A stretch of DNA of 64,000 bases from UBA1737 sp964541525. GTDB taxonomy: Bacteria; Bacillota_I; Bacilli_A; ML615J-28; CAG-313. The stretch is taken from assembly GCA_964541525.1 (NCBI GenBank), contig CAZIQF010000005.1:14518-78517 (forward strand), written 5' to 3'. The translations under genes and the position numbers were made by a program. A model generated the notes under the pieces. That model was given only the letters and a program-made list of their open reading frames with translations, was not told the origin of the DNA and searched no databases. This document shows positions 16,658-25,927 of this stretch, piece after piece. Each line of letters opens with the position of its first letter. Position 1 is the first letter of the stretch.

Positions 16658-17123
16658 AATTTTGTAGATAAAGCATAATTGAGTATACTGTTGCAAACAT
16701 TGTCCAAAGAATATATGGTAGATAAAGGTAAGTTAATTTTTTCTTTAGAAGTAAACTTTGCATTGCAAGTAAGATTGAAGTCATACAAGTAAGTAGCGTA
16801 ACAATATATGAAAAAAAGAGATTATGCATTACAAAAAATGCTAAAGGAAATAAAAAGATTAAGATATAGTTGATAATAACTAAAATAAAGTAATGTTTAA
16901 CTTCCCTTTGATCATAGTCTTTTCGATGATATATGTAATATGAATTCACAAAAGCTAAGCATAAAAAGATAATTGCCCAAGCAATAATAAAGATAATTGG
17001 TGGTACAAAGTTTCCTTTTAAACTTGTATAAAATTCATTATCTTGTCTAAAAATTAATGATGGCAAAAAATAGATAATTAGAAATAAGGCAAAGATTAAG
17101 ATTTTTTTAAAATTAAGTTTCAT
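16656..17123 (-). CDS. TspO/MBR-family membrane protein
   Basis: A 155-residue protein with five hydrophobic helices. The pattern YTSLKGNFVPPIIFIIAW in the first loop and second helix corresponds to the family's PP-x-W/F segment, and the C-terminal YLPYILWTMFATVYSIMLY corresponds to the family's PYLxWxxFAxxLN motif. Tryptophans usual in TspO are partly replaced, so it is a divergent member. TspO proteins bind tetrapyrroles; that role is only inferred. I start at 17123, where AAGGAAAG lies 9 bases upstream. Confidence 0.7.
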   Translation of the reverse strand: MKLNFKKILIFALFLIIYFLPSLIFRQDNEFYTSLKGNFVPPIIFIIAWAIIFLCLAFVNSYYIYHRKDYDQREVKHYFILVIINYILIFLFPLAFFVMHNLFFSYIVTLLTCMTSILLAMQSLLLKKKLTYLYLPYILWTMFATVYSIMLYLQN

Positions 17124-17173
17124 AAGTAGCTTTCCTTTCAATAGATTTTATGAAAAGGATCTATAGATTATTA

Positions 17174-17205
17174 CAAAAAGAATTAGCAAAAATAATTGCT
17201 AATCC
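17174..17205 (-). terminator. Terminator of the CotF-like operon
   Basis: ATTAGCAA (17182-17189) pairs with TTGCTAAT (17196-17203); on the minus strand a CTTTTTG run follows. Confidence 0.75.
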
Positions 17206-17213
17206 CCTTTTAT

Positions 17214-17504
17214 TTATTTGACATAATCTTGATTTGAACAACATTCATTATAAGGCATATTTAATGGCTCAATATTTTGTTGTTCTTTTTGAATTACTGA
17301 ATCATCAACATTTTCAGTTTGATAGAAACCTTTGGCTTCCATTTGTTTGTAGATTGCATTTTGCCATTCTAAACATACATTAAGTCCAGTTTGAAAGGTT
17401 TGATGTACATGCGGATTAGAACTTTCGGTAGTGGCAGAAAATAAAATTGTACAAAGTGATTTTACTTGTGTTAGTAAACTTTCATAATAAAATTTTTCGT
17501 CCAT
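17214..17504 (-). CDS. CotF-like spore coat domain protein
   Basis: A 96-residue helical protein. Its central part, SNPHVHQTFQTGL then EWQNAIYKQMEAKGFYQ, matches the C-terminal half of coat-F (CotF/YhcQ) domains, ending in the typical K-G-F/W-Y stretch. The C-terminal tail is polar and holds a CC pair. Its start codon shares one base with the stop of the upstream gene, so the two are translationally coupled. CotF-type proteins are ferritin-like helical bundles of the spore coat, although relatives also occur in species not known to sporulate. Confidence 0.75.
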   Translation of the reverse strand: MDEKFYYESLLTQVKSLCTILFSATTESSNPHVHQTFQTGLNVCLEWQNAIYKQMEAKGFYQTENVDDSVIQKEQQNIEPLNMPYNECCSNQDYVK

Positions 17505-17695
17505 TAGTTTACTCCTTTCGTATAAACTAAATTAGTCATTGTTTTGTAAGCATCAGTAGCTTCAGTTAATAATGTGCAAATAAAACCTTTTGCTTCTTTG
17601 CTTAAATCTTCAGCTTTATAAGCATTGCACATATCAGTAAGATGTTTTAAATGGTTTACTGCATCCATTGTGTAAAGTAATTCTTTTTGGGTCAT
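17504..17695 (-). CDS. Small CotF-related helical protein
   Basis: A 63-residue protein starting MTQKELLYTMDAVNH at 17695, directly after AGGAGATTTTAAAT. The helical pattern with HLTDMCNAYKAED resembles the N-terminal half of coat-F proteins and the small partner genes often found before them. Together with the downstream gene it looks like a coat-F module split in two. Confidence 0.6.
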   Translation of the reverse strand: MTQKELLYTMDAVNHLKHLTDMCNAYKAEDLSKEAKGFICTLLTEATDAYKTMTNLVYTKGVN

Positions 17696-17855
17696 ATTTA
17701 AAATCTCCTTCAAATTTAGTTTTAACAAATTTGTTCTTTTTATAATTGTTAAATATTTCCATAATTAATGGATTAACTTGCATATATCTAGAGTTTTTCT
17801 TCAAAATTTGGTATATTAAAAGTAGTGAAGAAGAATAAAAATATAAGGAGGCAAT

Positions 17856-20552
17856 ATGAACAAAATTTTTAAAATCTGCTTAAGTTTAATGATTACTTTA
17901 TCATTGATTGCAGTAATTGTAGTTGATGAAGGAAATAAGCAGACTAATGCTGCAGGGGCAACTACAGCAATTGTTGATGATAATGGTAATGTCGTTAAAT
18001 ATCGTAATAGTAGTGAATCAATAATGCGTTTAACGGAATATGATTATCCAAATCAAGAATTAAGAGCTTGTTGGGTATCTAACTTTGTTAATAGCTTACC
18101 CGCATATACTAATGAAGAAGCATGGAAAGTTTCATATACGCATGTTTTAGATCAAATGGAAGCATATGGTTTAAATTGTATTATTTTCCATGTGCGTACC
18201 CATAATAATGCACTATATAACTCAAAATTAAATCCGGTTGCAACTTGGTTTGCTAATGTTAATTTTGATGAATTTGATCCACTTGCATGGTCAATTGAAG
18301 AAACACATCGAAGAGGAATTGAGTTTCACGCATGGCTTAATCCATATCGTGTAAACGATAGTTTTTGTGCTGAATATTATCCGGAAGGAAATCCCGCAAA
18401 CGATGAAAGTAATTTATTATCGAATGGTACAACTACGATTTTAAATCCTGGTATTCAGTCAAATCGTGATTTTATTGTTAATACATGTATGGAAGTTGTA
18501 GAAAATTATAATGTTGATGCGATTCATTTTGATGATTATTTTTATATTTCTGGTGTTGAAACAAGTAAATCAGGTAACTGGAAAAGAGAACAAGTAAATC
18601 TATTTATTGAAGATTTATCAAATCAATTAAGAGCGTATAATAAGCAACATCAAAAAGCAGTTCAATTAGGTATTTCACCTAGTGGTATCTACCAAAACGG
18701 AAGCTATTCAACTAAGCCAAGTTATGATGCAAATGGCAACTTAACATCGCCACTTGGTTCAAATACAGCTGGTTTTGCTCATTATGATCATTATCTATAT
18801 TCTGATACATTACACTGGATTAATGAAGAATGGATTGACTATATTATGCCTCAAGCTTATTGGTCATTAGAACATACTGTAGCTAGTTTTGGTGCAATCT
18901 CCCGTTGGTGGAGTTGGGCTGTAGCTAACAAAGATGTGAATCTATATTTGGGAATGGGAATTTATATGCCAGTAGAAGGTGGTTCAAGTGGAACTTATTG
19001 GCAAAAGAATAAATATGAAGTTCGTGATCAAATTTTAAATGGTTCGATGTATGAAGAAGTTGGTGGTTTCTCATTTTATAGTTATAACTATATGACAAGT
19101 AGTAATGTATATGTTAAAACAGGGATGGATATTGTTAAAAATGATTATTGGGCATCTAAAATTCCATGTGATGTTAAAAAATATTATGCTGATCAATATG
19201 ATACAATTACACCACAAAACTTTTTCATCAGTGGTAGTACTTTAAATCTTGAAACATCTGACGCAGTAAGAGGGCATATTATATATAAAGTTCATCATAC
19301 AAAACAATTAGATCAAACCGATCTTACACAAATTTATTACTATGGTAACGATTCATCAATAACTTTAGATAATACTAATGAATATTCATATTATATTGCA
19401 ACAGTAAATCTTGCAAATGAAATTAGTGAAGCAGTTATCGCAACCGCATCTAACCTTAGTAGTGCATACGTTGTTGAAAAAATTAATGCTCTTCCAGAAG
19501 TTATTAAAGTTGAACATGAAGAAAATTTAAACTTAATTGTCGATGCATATAATGCTTTATCGGAACAGGAAAAAGCCAAAGTCTATAACTATCAAAGATT
19601 AGTTGATGCGTTAAATACAGTAACCAAGAAAAAAGCAGGCATCCTTGCTTTAGAAGATTATGTAATTTTAAGTTTATATAGCAGTGCTAATCAAGCTGTA
19701 CTAACTAATTTACTTACTACCTATACTGAGCAAATTGATAATCTAACAGATTTATCCAAGATTGATGGTATTATTACAGAATTTAAACAAGAAGTAGATA
19801 AAATTCCAACAACTAATGCTGAACTACAAGCAGCGATTACTTCAGCATTATCCGAACTAGAATTATTCTATCAATCATTAGATAAGACATACTATACAAA
19901 ACAAAACCTAGAATCAATTGATAAGATTTACAATGAATCAAAAACAAAAATTAAAAATAGTACTGACATTCAAACAATTAAAAATATTGTTAATAGTGCC
20001 AAAACAAGAATCAATGCGATCAAAACCTTTAAAGCTGATTATGAAAAAGCTCTTGTATCAATTGATACAGCATTAAATAATCATATCAGCGAATTACTTC
20101 CAATTAAAGAATGGTTGACTACATATATTGACCAAATCAATAGTATTATTGCCGGTTTAAATGAAGCAGCTGCGGCTGTTGATAAAGAAACATTAGTTCA
20201 AACAGTTGAAGAATATACTAGTGAATTAATTGCTCAATTAGATCAACAAATCGCCGAACTTGAAATAGTTTATAATGCGATTTTAGCAGCTATCACGGAA
20301 ATTAATACTTATGAAGATAAAACGGATTTAAAAAATGAATATATTGAAAAAATGAATCAAGTTAATACAGTAGAAGAAGTAACTAATTTGTTGAATGAAT
20401 TTAAAACAAAATATCAACAAGATACTCCTACTCCACCAAATAATAGTGATGATAATGAAGATAAAGATTGTTCATTATTTGGTAGCATGATGTTTATTCA
20501 TCTACTTTCAATAATTTCATTAGGATATATCGTAATTCGCAAAAAATATTAA
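17856..20552 (+). CDS. Secreted family 10-like glycosylhydrolase with coiled-coil region and C-terminal membrane anchor
   Basis: An 898-residue surface protein. Residues 1-32 are a signal peptide ending near TNAAGA. Residues about 65-430 match the GHL10 (DUF187) domain: LRACWVSNFVNSL at its start, IIFHVRTHNNALYNSK, FHAWLNPYRV, and DAIHFDDYFY with likely catalytic acids. A 100-residue beta domain follows, then about 300 residues of charged helical repeats. The end is DCSLFGSMMFIHLLSIISL and a RKK tail: a membrane anchor preceded by a single cysteine, with no LPXTG motif. GHL10 proteins are thought to act on cell-wall glycan. AAGGAGG lies 7 bases upstream of the ATG and a strong terminator follows. 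Confidence 0.8.
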   Translation: MNKIFKICLSLMITLSLIAVIVVDEGNKQTNAAGATTAIVDDNGNVVKYRNSSESIMRLTEYDYPNQELRACWVSNFVNSLPAYTNEEAWKVSYTHVLDQMEAYGLNCIIFHVRTHNNALYNSKLNPVATWFANVNFDEFDPLAWSIEETHRRGIEFHAWLNPYRVNDSFCAEYYPEGNPANDESNLLSNGTTTILNPGIQSNRDFIVNTCMEVVENYNVDAIHFDDYFYISGVETSKSGNWKREQVNLFIEDLSNQLRAYNKQHQKAVQLGISPSGIYQNGSYSTKPSYDANGNLTSPLGSNTAGFAHYDHYLYSDTLHWINEEWIDYIMPQAYWSLEHTVASFGAISRWWSWAVANKDVNLYLGMGIYMPVEGGSSGTYWQKNKYEVRDQILNGSMYEEVGGFSFYSYNYMTSSNVYVKTGMDIVKNDYWASKIPCDVKKYYADQYDTITPQNFFISGSTLNLETSDAVRGHIIYKVHHTKQLDQTDLTQIYYYGNDSSITLDNTNEYSYYIATVNLANEISEAVIATASNLSSAYVVEKINALPEVIKVEHEENLNLIVDAYNALSEQEKAKVYNYQRLVDALNTVTKKKAGILALEDYVILSLYSSANQAVLTNLLTTYTEQIDNLTDLSKIDGIITEFKQEVDKIPTTNAELQAAITSALSELELFYQSLDKTYYTKQNLESIDKIYNESKTKIKNSTDIQTIKNIVNSAKTRINAIKTFKADYEKALVSIDTALNNHISELLPIKEWLTTYIDQINSIIAGLNEAAAAVDKETLVQTVEEYTSELIAQLDQQIAELEIVYNAILAAITEINTYEDKTDLKNEYIEKMNQVNTVEEVTNLLNEFKTKYQQDTPTPPNNSDDNEDKDCSLFGSMMFIHLLSIISLGYIVIRKKY

Positions 20553-20581
20553 TAAATAATGCTCCTATAAAAAATCAAGTT

Positions 20582-20616
20582 AAAGCACCTGTCAATTGAA
20601 CAGGTGCTTTTTTTGC
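20582..20616 (+). terminator. Strong terminator after the surface glycosidase gene
   Basis: AAAGCACCTGT (20582-20592) pairs perfectly with ACAGGTGCTTT (20600-20610), then Ts. Confidence 0.9.
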
Positions 20617-20791
20617 CAAATTATGATCAATATTGATTAACAGATCTCTAATCGAATACTTATTAAACTAAACTTGCTGTTTCTATTAGCACATTTTTAT
20701 TGTATATTTTATTATTCTATTATTCTATGATATATTTATTATAAAGAAGATATAAAAAGAAACGTGTCTGCGTTTTTATTAATCATTTGTT

Positions 20792-20820
20792 TTGAACTAT
20801 CATAAAAAAGGTGTTATATT
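20792..20820 (+). promoter_or_regulatory. Promoter of the BmrCD-like operon
   Basis: TTGAAC (20792-20797), 17-base spacer, TATATT (20815-20820), 31 bases before the start. The preceding 175 bases hold nothing else recognisable. Confidence 0.7.
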
Positions 20821-20851
20821 ATATTGAAAAATGATGAAGGAGGGAAGAATT

Positions 20852-22591
20852 ATGAAAGAAGCATTTAAACATCTTAGTTGGTTTTTTAAGCGTGAATGGA
20901 AAACTTATTTAATATGTATGATCCTTTTACTATTAGTATCAATCATTCCTTTAATTCCAGCCAAAATTTTAGGGATGGCAATTGATGATATTTCAATGGG
21001 ATTAATTACTTTACCAGGTGTTTTTAAGTATGCATTTCTATTATTTATTTGTCCTTTTTTGACCTATTTGCTCAACATTATATATCACTATACGATGAGC
21101 AAACTTGGTCATAAATTATCATATGAGTTAAGAGAACATTATATAATACATCTATTTATTATGGATGATGCATTATATGAAAAATATACTAAAGGTGATT
21201 TAATTAGTAGAGCCACTAATGACTTAAATAACTTAACTAGTCTTGCCACAACATTCTTACAAAATGTCATTTTTTATTCTGCAACAATTATTACTGCAGT
21301 AATTTTAATGGTTAGTATTAGTCCATCGCTGACTTTAGCATCAGTTGCGTTTATGCCGATTGTAATCTTCGTTTTAAATCGAATTAGGCTCGAAAAAAGG
21401 AAGTACTATAAAATTCATCATGAAATTTACGGAGCCATGACAGAAAGCGTCTTAGAATCAATTGAAGGGGTGAAAACCGTTAGAGCCTACGGTTATGAAG
21501 AACAAGATTTTGAAAAAACGAAAAAAGCGATTACTGCTGATGTCAACTCATGGTGGAAAATCCAAAAATTTGAATCTGTCTTTTCCCCATTATTTGAATT
21601 AGTGTATGCAGTAGCTTATTTTATTGCAATTGGTTTTGGCACTTATCAAGTTATTAATGGGATGGTTAGCCCTGGTAATCTAGTTTCTTATTTAGTATAT
21701 GTGGGTACGCTTTATTCACCATTAATTGGTCTTAGTAATATTCTAAATATCATGAACAATATTGTCATTGCAGATACTAGATTTAATGAAATTATGAATT
21801 CAACACCTGAGGTAATTGATGGGGGTAACAGTGACAAAATTAGTGATTTTCAATCACTAACATTTTCGAATGTAACATTTAGATATCCAGGTAGTGACAT
21901 TGATACCATTACTAATATTAATTTTACCATCAATAAAGGTGAAACAATTGGGATTGTTGGTCCTACTGGTGGTGGTAAATCAACCTTAATCAAACAAATC
22001 CTAAGAGAATTTAATCCCACATGTGGTGATATTTACCTTAATGATAAAAATATTAAAGAATACAGAATTGAAGATGTTCGAAGCCTAGTTGGATATGTTC
22101 CACAGAACCATATTTTATTTCGAAGAAGTGTGCTTGATAATATTTTAATTGGAAAATTAGATGCATCCAAAAGTGAAATTGATATGGCAATGGAAATTGC
22201 TGACTTTAAGAAAGATTTATCCATTTTAAGTGATGGAACTGGAACGATGGTAGCTGAACTTGGCGAATCATTATCTGGTGGACAACGTCAAAGATTATCA
22301 ATTGCGAGAGCATTAGTTAAAGATCCAGAAATTTTAATTTTAGATGATTCCTTAAGTGCGGTTGATGCCTTAACCGAAAGTAATATCATTGGTAAATTAA
22401 AGACCTTTAGAAGTAATAAAACCAATATTATTATTGCTCATCGATTTAGTGCGTTAGAAAATGCCGATAAAATCATTGTCGTTGAAGATGGTATGATTAC
22501 TGATATTAATTCACCCCAAAAATTATTAGAATACGATAATTGGTATAAAAGACAATATGAAGAACAACTAAAAGGTGATAGCCATGAATAA
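20852..22591 (+). CDS. bmrC: BmrC-like ABC exporter subunit (degenerate catalytic site)
   Basis: A 579-residue ABC half-exporter: six transmembrane helices to about residue 310, Walker A GPTGGGKST near 369, signature LSGGQRQR near 474, and Walker B ILILDDSLSAVD. The residue at the catalytic glutamate position is aspartate 499. B. subtilis BmrC (YheI, about 585 residues) has an aspartate at nearly the same position, and the partner gene matches BmrD, so the pair is BmrCD-like multidrug exporter by length, order and site asymmetry. AGGAGGG precedes the ATG at 20852. The stop overlaps the next gene by 8 bases. No bmrB-like attenuator leader was seen. Confidence 0.8.
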   Translation: MKEAFKHLSWFFKREWKTYLICMILLLLVSIIPLIPAKILGMAIDDISMGLITLPGVFKYAFLLFICPFLTYLLNIIYHYTMSKLGHKLSYELREHYIIHLFIMDDALYEKYTKGDLISRATNDLNNLTSLATTFLQNVIFYSATIITAVILMVSISPSLTLASVAFMPIVIFVLNRIRLEKRKYYKIHHEIYGAMTESVLESIEGVKTVRAYGYEEQDFEKTKKAITADVNSWWKIQKFESVFSPLFELVYAVAYFIAIGFGTYQVINGMVSPGNLVSYLVYVGTLYSPLIGLSNILNIMNNIVIADTRFNEIMNSTPEVIDGGNSDKISDFQSLTFSNVTFRYPGSDIDTITNINFTINKGETIGIVGPTGGGKSTLIKQILREFNPTCGDIYLNDKNIKEYRIEDVRSLVGYVPQNHILFRRSVLDNILIGKLDASKSEIDMAMEIADFKKDLSILSDGTGTMVAELGESLSGGQRQRLSIARALVKDPEILILDDSLSAVDALTESNIIGKLKTFRSNKTNIIIAHRFSALENADKIIVVEDGMITDINSPQKLLEYDNWYKRQYEEQLKGDSHE

Positions 22592-24608
22592 CTATAAACG
22601 ATTATTACACTTTTTAAAAGGGCGAATGCGATATTTTTATATCAGTTTAATTATGATTTTAATTGTTCAACTCTTAAACTTTATTTCGCCATTATTAGTT
22701 AAAACCCTACTGGATGATTACATTATGGGAATTGAATACGATCTTGTTGAAGTTAGCGAAGGTGATCAAGAAACAACCAAATATCAAGATCGATACTTCA
22801 AACAAGTACGATATTTAGATGAAGATGATGTAATTATAAAAGATGTCAGTATTGTCTTATATAAAACGGGGATTTATTTTGTTGATGCCAAGGTAAACTC
22901 TGGTTCAAAAGAACTAATTGATAATCAATTAGTTATTACCACCACTGATCATCTCACTTATGTATATCAAGCAACTAAACTATCACGTGATGAAATTTTT
23001 GCTTTCTATAATCCAATGTTACATTTTATTTTAGTCATTATTGGTTTAATCTTTATTAAGTCGGTGATTACTATTATTTGTAATTTTGTTCAATTGATGT
23101 GCACTAATCGCGTCGTAAACAGAATGGTTTTAGAAGAGCGAATCAAGGGAATGAAAGCAGTTGAACGTTTGCCAATTAAAGAATTTGAACAAGAACCAGC
23201 AGGTAAAATGGCTAATCGGATTACACGAGATGTTGATGGTATTTTAATGTTATACCGACAACTATTAAATATGTTTTTTAGTGCATTCCTATCATTTATT
23301 TTCGCTTATGTTGGAATGTTCTATTTAGATGTCAAATTAGCATTACTCAGTCTTTTAATTTATCCATTTATTTTCATTTGGATTAAATTTTTCTTAAAAC
23401 ATTTGAAAAAAATTGCTGAAAAAGTTAATGAGGCAAGCAGCATGTTAACAGCTAAAATTAATGAAATTATCAATGGGATTAATATTTTACAAATCTTCAA
23501 TTTTAAAAATCAAACTGTTAAAGAATTTAATCAAATCAATCACGAATATAAAGAGGAACAATTAAAAGATGTTAAACTGAATTTAAAATTAGGTTGGAAC
23601 TTAATTAATGTGATTAAAGGAATTATTACCACGCTGGTAGTTGTTTATTTTGGCCTTCAATATACAGTCATTAAGGGAATTGTCGTAACAGCGGGATTAA
23701 TTTATGCTTATAACCAATATATTTTAAAATTAGTTGAACCAATTCATATTATCTTTACGCAAATCAGTACTTTTCAAAATTCTCATGTGCAAACATCAAG
23801 ATATCATAAACTAATTGAAACACCATTAGAAGATGATACAGTAGCGGATATTGAAAGGTATAAGGGGAAAATTTGCTTCAAGCATGTTTCATTTAGGTAT
23901 ACTCCTGATACATATGTACTACAAGATATTAACTTTGAAATTAAAGAAAGACAAATGGTAGCCTTGGTTGGTCATACCGGAAGTGGTAAAAGTTCGTTAA
24001 TGAATTTATTACTAAGATTCTATGATTTAGAAACTAATCATGGAACCATATTGGTTGATGACATGGATATTTCTACAATTGATAAAAGGACTTACCGAAA
24101 GCATATTGGGATTGTTTTACAAGAACCGGTTTTATTTAAAGGAACCATTGGTAGTAATATCAAATTCGGTAAAGATGTTAGTGATGAGCTTGTATGCGAA
24201 GTTTTATCAATGATTGGTGGCGATAAACTAATCAAGAAATTTCCAAAAGGAATTCATCAAGAAATTACTCGAGCTGGACTTAATATGAGCGCTGGTGAAA
24301 AACAAATTATTTCACTCGCAAGAGTCTTGATTCATAATCCAAGTATTCTAATTATGGATGAAGCCACTTCACATATTGATTTAGAAACGGAAAGTATGAT
24401 TAAAAAAGCCTTAAAAGTGGTAGCTAAAGATCGGACAGTGATTGTAATTGCTCACCGACTTTCAACGATTTATGATGCTGATAAAATTATTGTTTTGGAT
24501 CATGGTAAAGTTGCAGAAGAAGGAACACATGCGGAGTTACTTAATCATGAAGGCGTATATAAAAGTATTTATGAAGCACAAAAAGGTGGATTTGATGAAG
24601 CTGCATAA
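22584..24608 (+). CDS. bmrD: BmrD-like ABC exporter subunit with large extracellular insertion
   Basis: A 674-residue partner of the preceding gene. Between the first two membrane helices lies an insertion of about 90 residues (roughly 50-140), rich in beta strands and acidic residues, which is the diagnostic extracellular domain of BmrD (YheH, about 673 residues). Walker A GHTGSGKSS is near residue 463, the signature MSAGEKQ near 568, and Walker B LIMDEATSHID has catalytic glutamate near 593. The heterodimer would thus hydrolyse ATP mainly at one site. The start follows AAGGTGATAGCC. A terminator stands directly after the stop. Confidence 0.8.
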   Translation: MNNYKRLLHFLKGRMRYFYISLIMILIVQLLNFISPLLVKTLLDDYIMGIEYDLVEVSEGDQETTKYQDRYFKQVRYLDEDDVIIKDVSIVLYKTGIYFVDAKVNSGSKELIDNQLVITTTDHLTYVYQATKLSRDEIFAFYNPMLHFILVIIGLIFIKSVITIICNFVQLMCTNRVVNRMVLEERIKGMKAVERLPIKEFEQEPAGKMANRITRDVDGILMLYRQLLNMFFSAFLSFIFAYVGMFYLDVKLALLSLLIYPFIFIWIKFFLKHLKKIAEKVNEASSMLTAKINEIINGINILQIFNFKNQTVKEFNQINHEYKEEQLKDVKLNLKLGWNLINVIKGIITTLVVVYFGLQYTVIKGIVVTAGLIYAYNQYILKLVEPIHIIFTQISTFQNSHVQTSRYHKLIETPLEDDTVADIERYKGKICFKHVSFRYTPDTYVLQDINFEIKERQMVALVGHTGSGKSSLMNLLLRFYDLETNHGTILVDDMDISTIDKRTYRKHIGIVLQEPVLFKGTIGSNIKFGKDVSDELVCEVLSMIGGDKLIKKFPKGIHQEITRAGLNMSAGEKQIISLARVLIHNPSILIMDEATSHIDLETESMIKKALKVVAKDRTVIVIAHRLSTIYDADKIIVLDHGKVAEEGTHAELLNHEGVYKSIYEAQKGGFDEAA

Positions 24609-24611
24609 TCA

Positions 24612-24652
24612 AAAAAAGAACTAGTTCAAATGAATGAATTAGTTCTTTTAAA
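24612..24652. terminator. Bidirectional terminator
   Basis: AAAGAACTAGTTCA pairs with TGAATTAGTTCTTT with one mismatch, between converging genes. Confidence 0.8.
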
Positions 24653-25166
24653 TTTCAATGAGATAGAAACCATATGGGTACAATTCTAACTTTTCTTCAA
24701 TTTCAATTTCATCGCCACAATTAATACAATAGTGAGTAGAATTTTTTAAACAATCAGGCACATCAATGACAATATCAGTTTCAGTTGGATTAAAGATGAT
24801 AATTACATTACCACGTTTATAGATTTGATACATTAGGTTAAGTGCAATTACTTCTTTAGGACTTTTAAAATCCTCAGGATAGGAATCAAGTACACTCTTA
24901 ATAAAGGTAAGATACATATTGTCAGCACCAGTTAATTGTGCTTGTTGATTAAGTCGATTGGGTAATAACCATAAATATAAATAGGTTAACATTACCATAT
25001 CAGGATTATATTCCACAAAACTATCATCAGTGATATGATGATGAAAATTAGTTAATTCGCCAGGATTAACTATTTTTAAATATTGATCCATTTTTTCCAT
25101 AAACTCATTAAATGATATTTGTTTGGTAAAAAATTCATTATAAATCATAATAAATGTATATTGCAT
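24648..25166 (-). CDS. Unknown protein; C-terminus like the last beta domain of alpha-amylases
   Basis: A 172-residue protein that I do not recognise. The last 60 residues (NVIIIFNPTETDIVIDVPD, then a CINCGDEIEI stretch and LYPYGFYLIEI) resemble the C-terminal beta-sandwich of GH13 enzymes in strand order and in the closing proline-aromatic motif. The first 110 residues are helical and hold HHHITDDSF, but no catalytic barrel is present. AAGGAGTCTTT precedes the ATG at 25166 and a consensus promoter lies upstream, so it is an intact gene and not an obvious remnant. The carbohydrate link is tentative. Confidence 0.5.
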   Translation of the reverse strand: MQYTFIMIYNEFFTKQISFNEFMEKMDQYLKIVNPGELTNFHHHITDDSFVEYNPDMVMLTYLYLWLLPNRLNQQAQLTGADNMYLTFIKSVLDSYPEDFKSPKEVIALNLMYQIYKRGNVIIIFNPTETDIVIDVPDCLKNSTHYCINCGDEIEIEEKLELYPYGFYLIEI

Positions 25167-25189
25167 AAAGACTCCTTTTGATTAGTTAT

Positions 25190-25218
25190 ATTATACTAAA
25201 AAATAATTAAAATTGCAA
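25190..25218 (-). promoter_or_regulatory. Promoter of the 172-residue minus-strand gene
   Basis: On the minus strand TTGCAA (25218-25213), 17-base spacer, TATAAT (25195-25190). Confidence 0.75.
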
Positions 25219-25273
25219 AAATAATAGTCGGTAAAAATTGTAAAATCAAAAATAAAAAGATTATTTTTTTAGT

Positions 25274-25302
25274 TGTCGAAATGAATGAAAAGATGTATAA
25301 TA
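25274..25302 (+). promoter_or_regulatory. Promoter of tdk-tadA
   Basis: TTGTCG (25274-25279), 17-base spacer, TATAAT (25297-25302), 32 bases before the tdk start. Confidence 0.75.
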
Positions 25303-25333
25303 TATAACTAGTAAGAAAAAGGAGAAATTAACA

Positions 25334-25927
25334 ATGGATATCAGAAGAAATAATGATGGTTGGATTGAAGTAATCTGTGGAAGTATGTTTGCTGGTAAAA
25401 CCGAAGAACTAATTAGAAGAATTAATCGAATCAAATATGCGAAAAAAACAATTGTTGTCTTTAAACCCAAGATTGATAATCGTTATGATGATATTCAAGT
25501 TGTTTCTCACTCTAATTTAAGAGTTGATGCCATCCCGATTTCAACCGCTAAAGAAGCCTGTGGTTACTTAACAACTTTACCATATGCAGTAGCTTTTGAT
25601 GAAGTTCAATTCTTTGAACAAGATATTGTCGATTTATGTGAACGTCTGGCTAATTCCGGAGTTAGAGTTATCTGTGCTGGTCTTGATTTAGACTTTAGAG
25701 GTGAACCATTTGGAATAATGCCAGAATTATTATGTCGTGCTGAATTTGTTACTAAATTAAATGCGATTTGTACTGTTTGTGGTGCACCAGCAACGAGAAC
25801 ACAAAGAATCATTAATGGTCGTCCTGCTGATTATGAAGATCCAATTATTCTCGTTAGTGCTCATGAAAAGTATGAAGCGAGATGTCGTTTCTGTCATCAA
25901 GTTCCTCATAAAAATTACCATGAATAA
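25334..25927 (+). CDS. tdk: Thymidine kinase
   Basis: Phosphorylates thymidine to dTMP in the salvage pathway. The 197-residue type II (TK1-like) enzyme shows the P-loop GSMFAGKTEELIRR near residue 17, the Walker B-type AFDEVQFF near residue 85, and the lasso region with zinc ligands in CTVCGAP and CRFCHQ. AGGAG lies 9 bases before the ATG. The next gene, tadA, starts 8 bases before this gene ends. Confidence 0.93.
   Translation: MDIRRNNDGWIEVICGSMFAGKTEELIRRINRIKYAKKTIVVFKPKIDNRYDDIQVVSHSNLRVDAIPISTAKEACGYLTTLPYAVAFDEVQFFEQDIVDLCERLANSGVRVICAGLDLDFRGEPFGIMPELLCRAEFVTKLNAICTVCGAPATRTQRIINGRPADYEDPIILVSAHEKYEARCRFCHQVPHKNYHE

Noticed and set aside
20430..20552. LPXTG sortase signal at the end of the surface glycosidase
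   Set aside because: No LPXTG-like motif precedes the hydrophobic tail; a cysteine is there instead.
25761..25919. Longer N-terminus for tadA
   Set aside because: It would translate tdk in another frame and lacks TadA similarity; the ATG at 25920 gives the family start.
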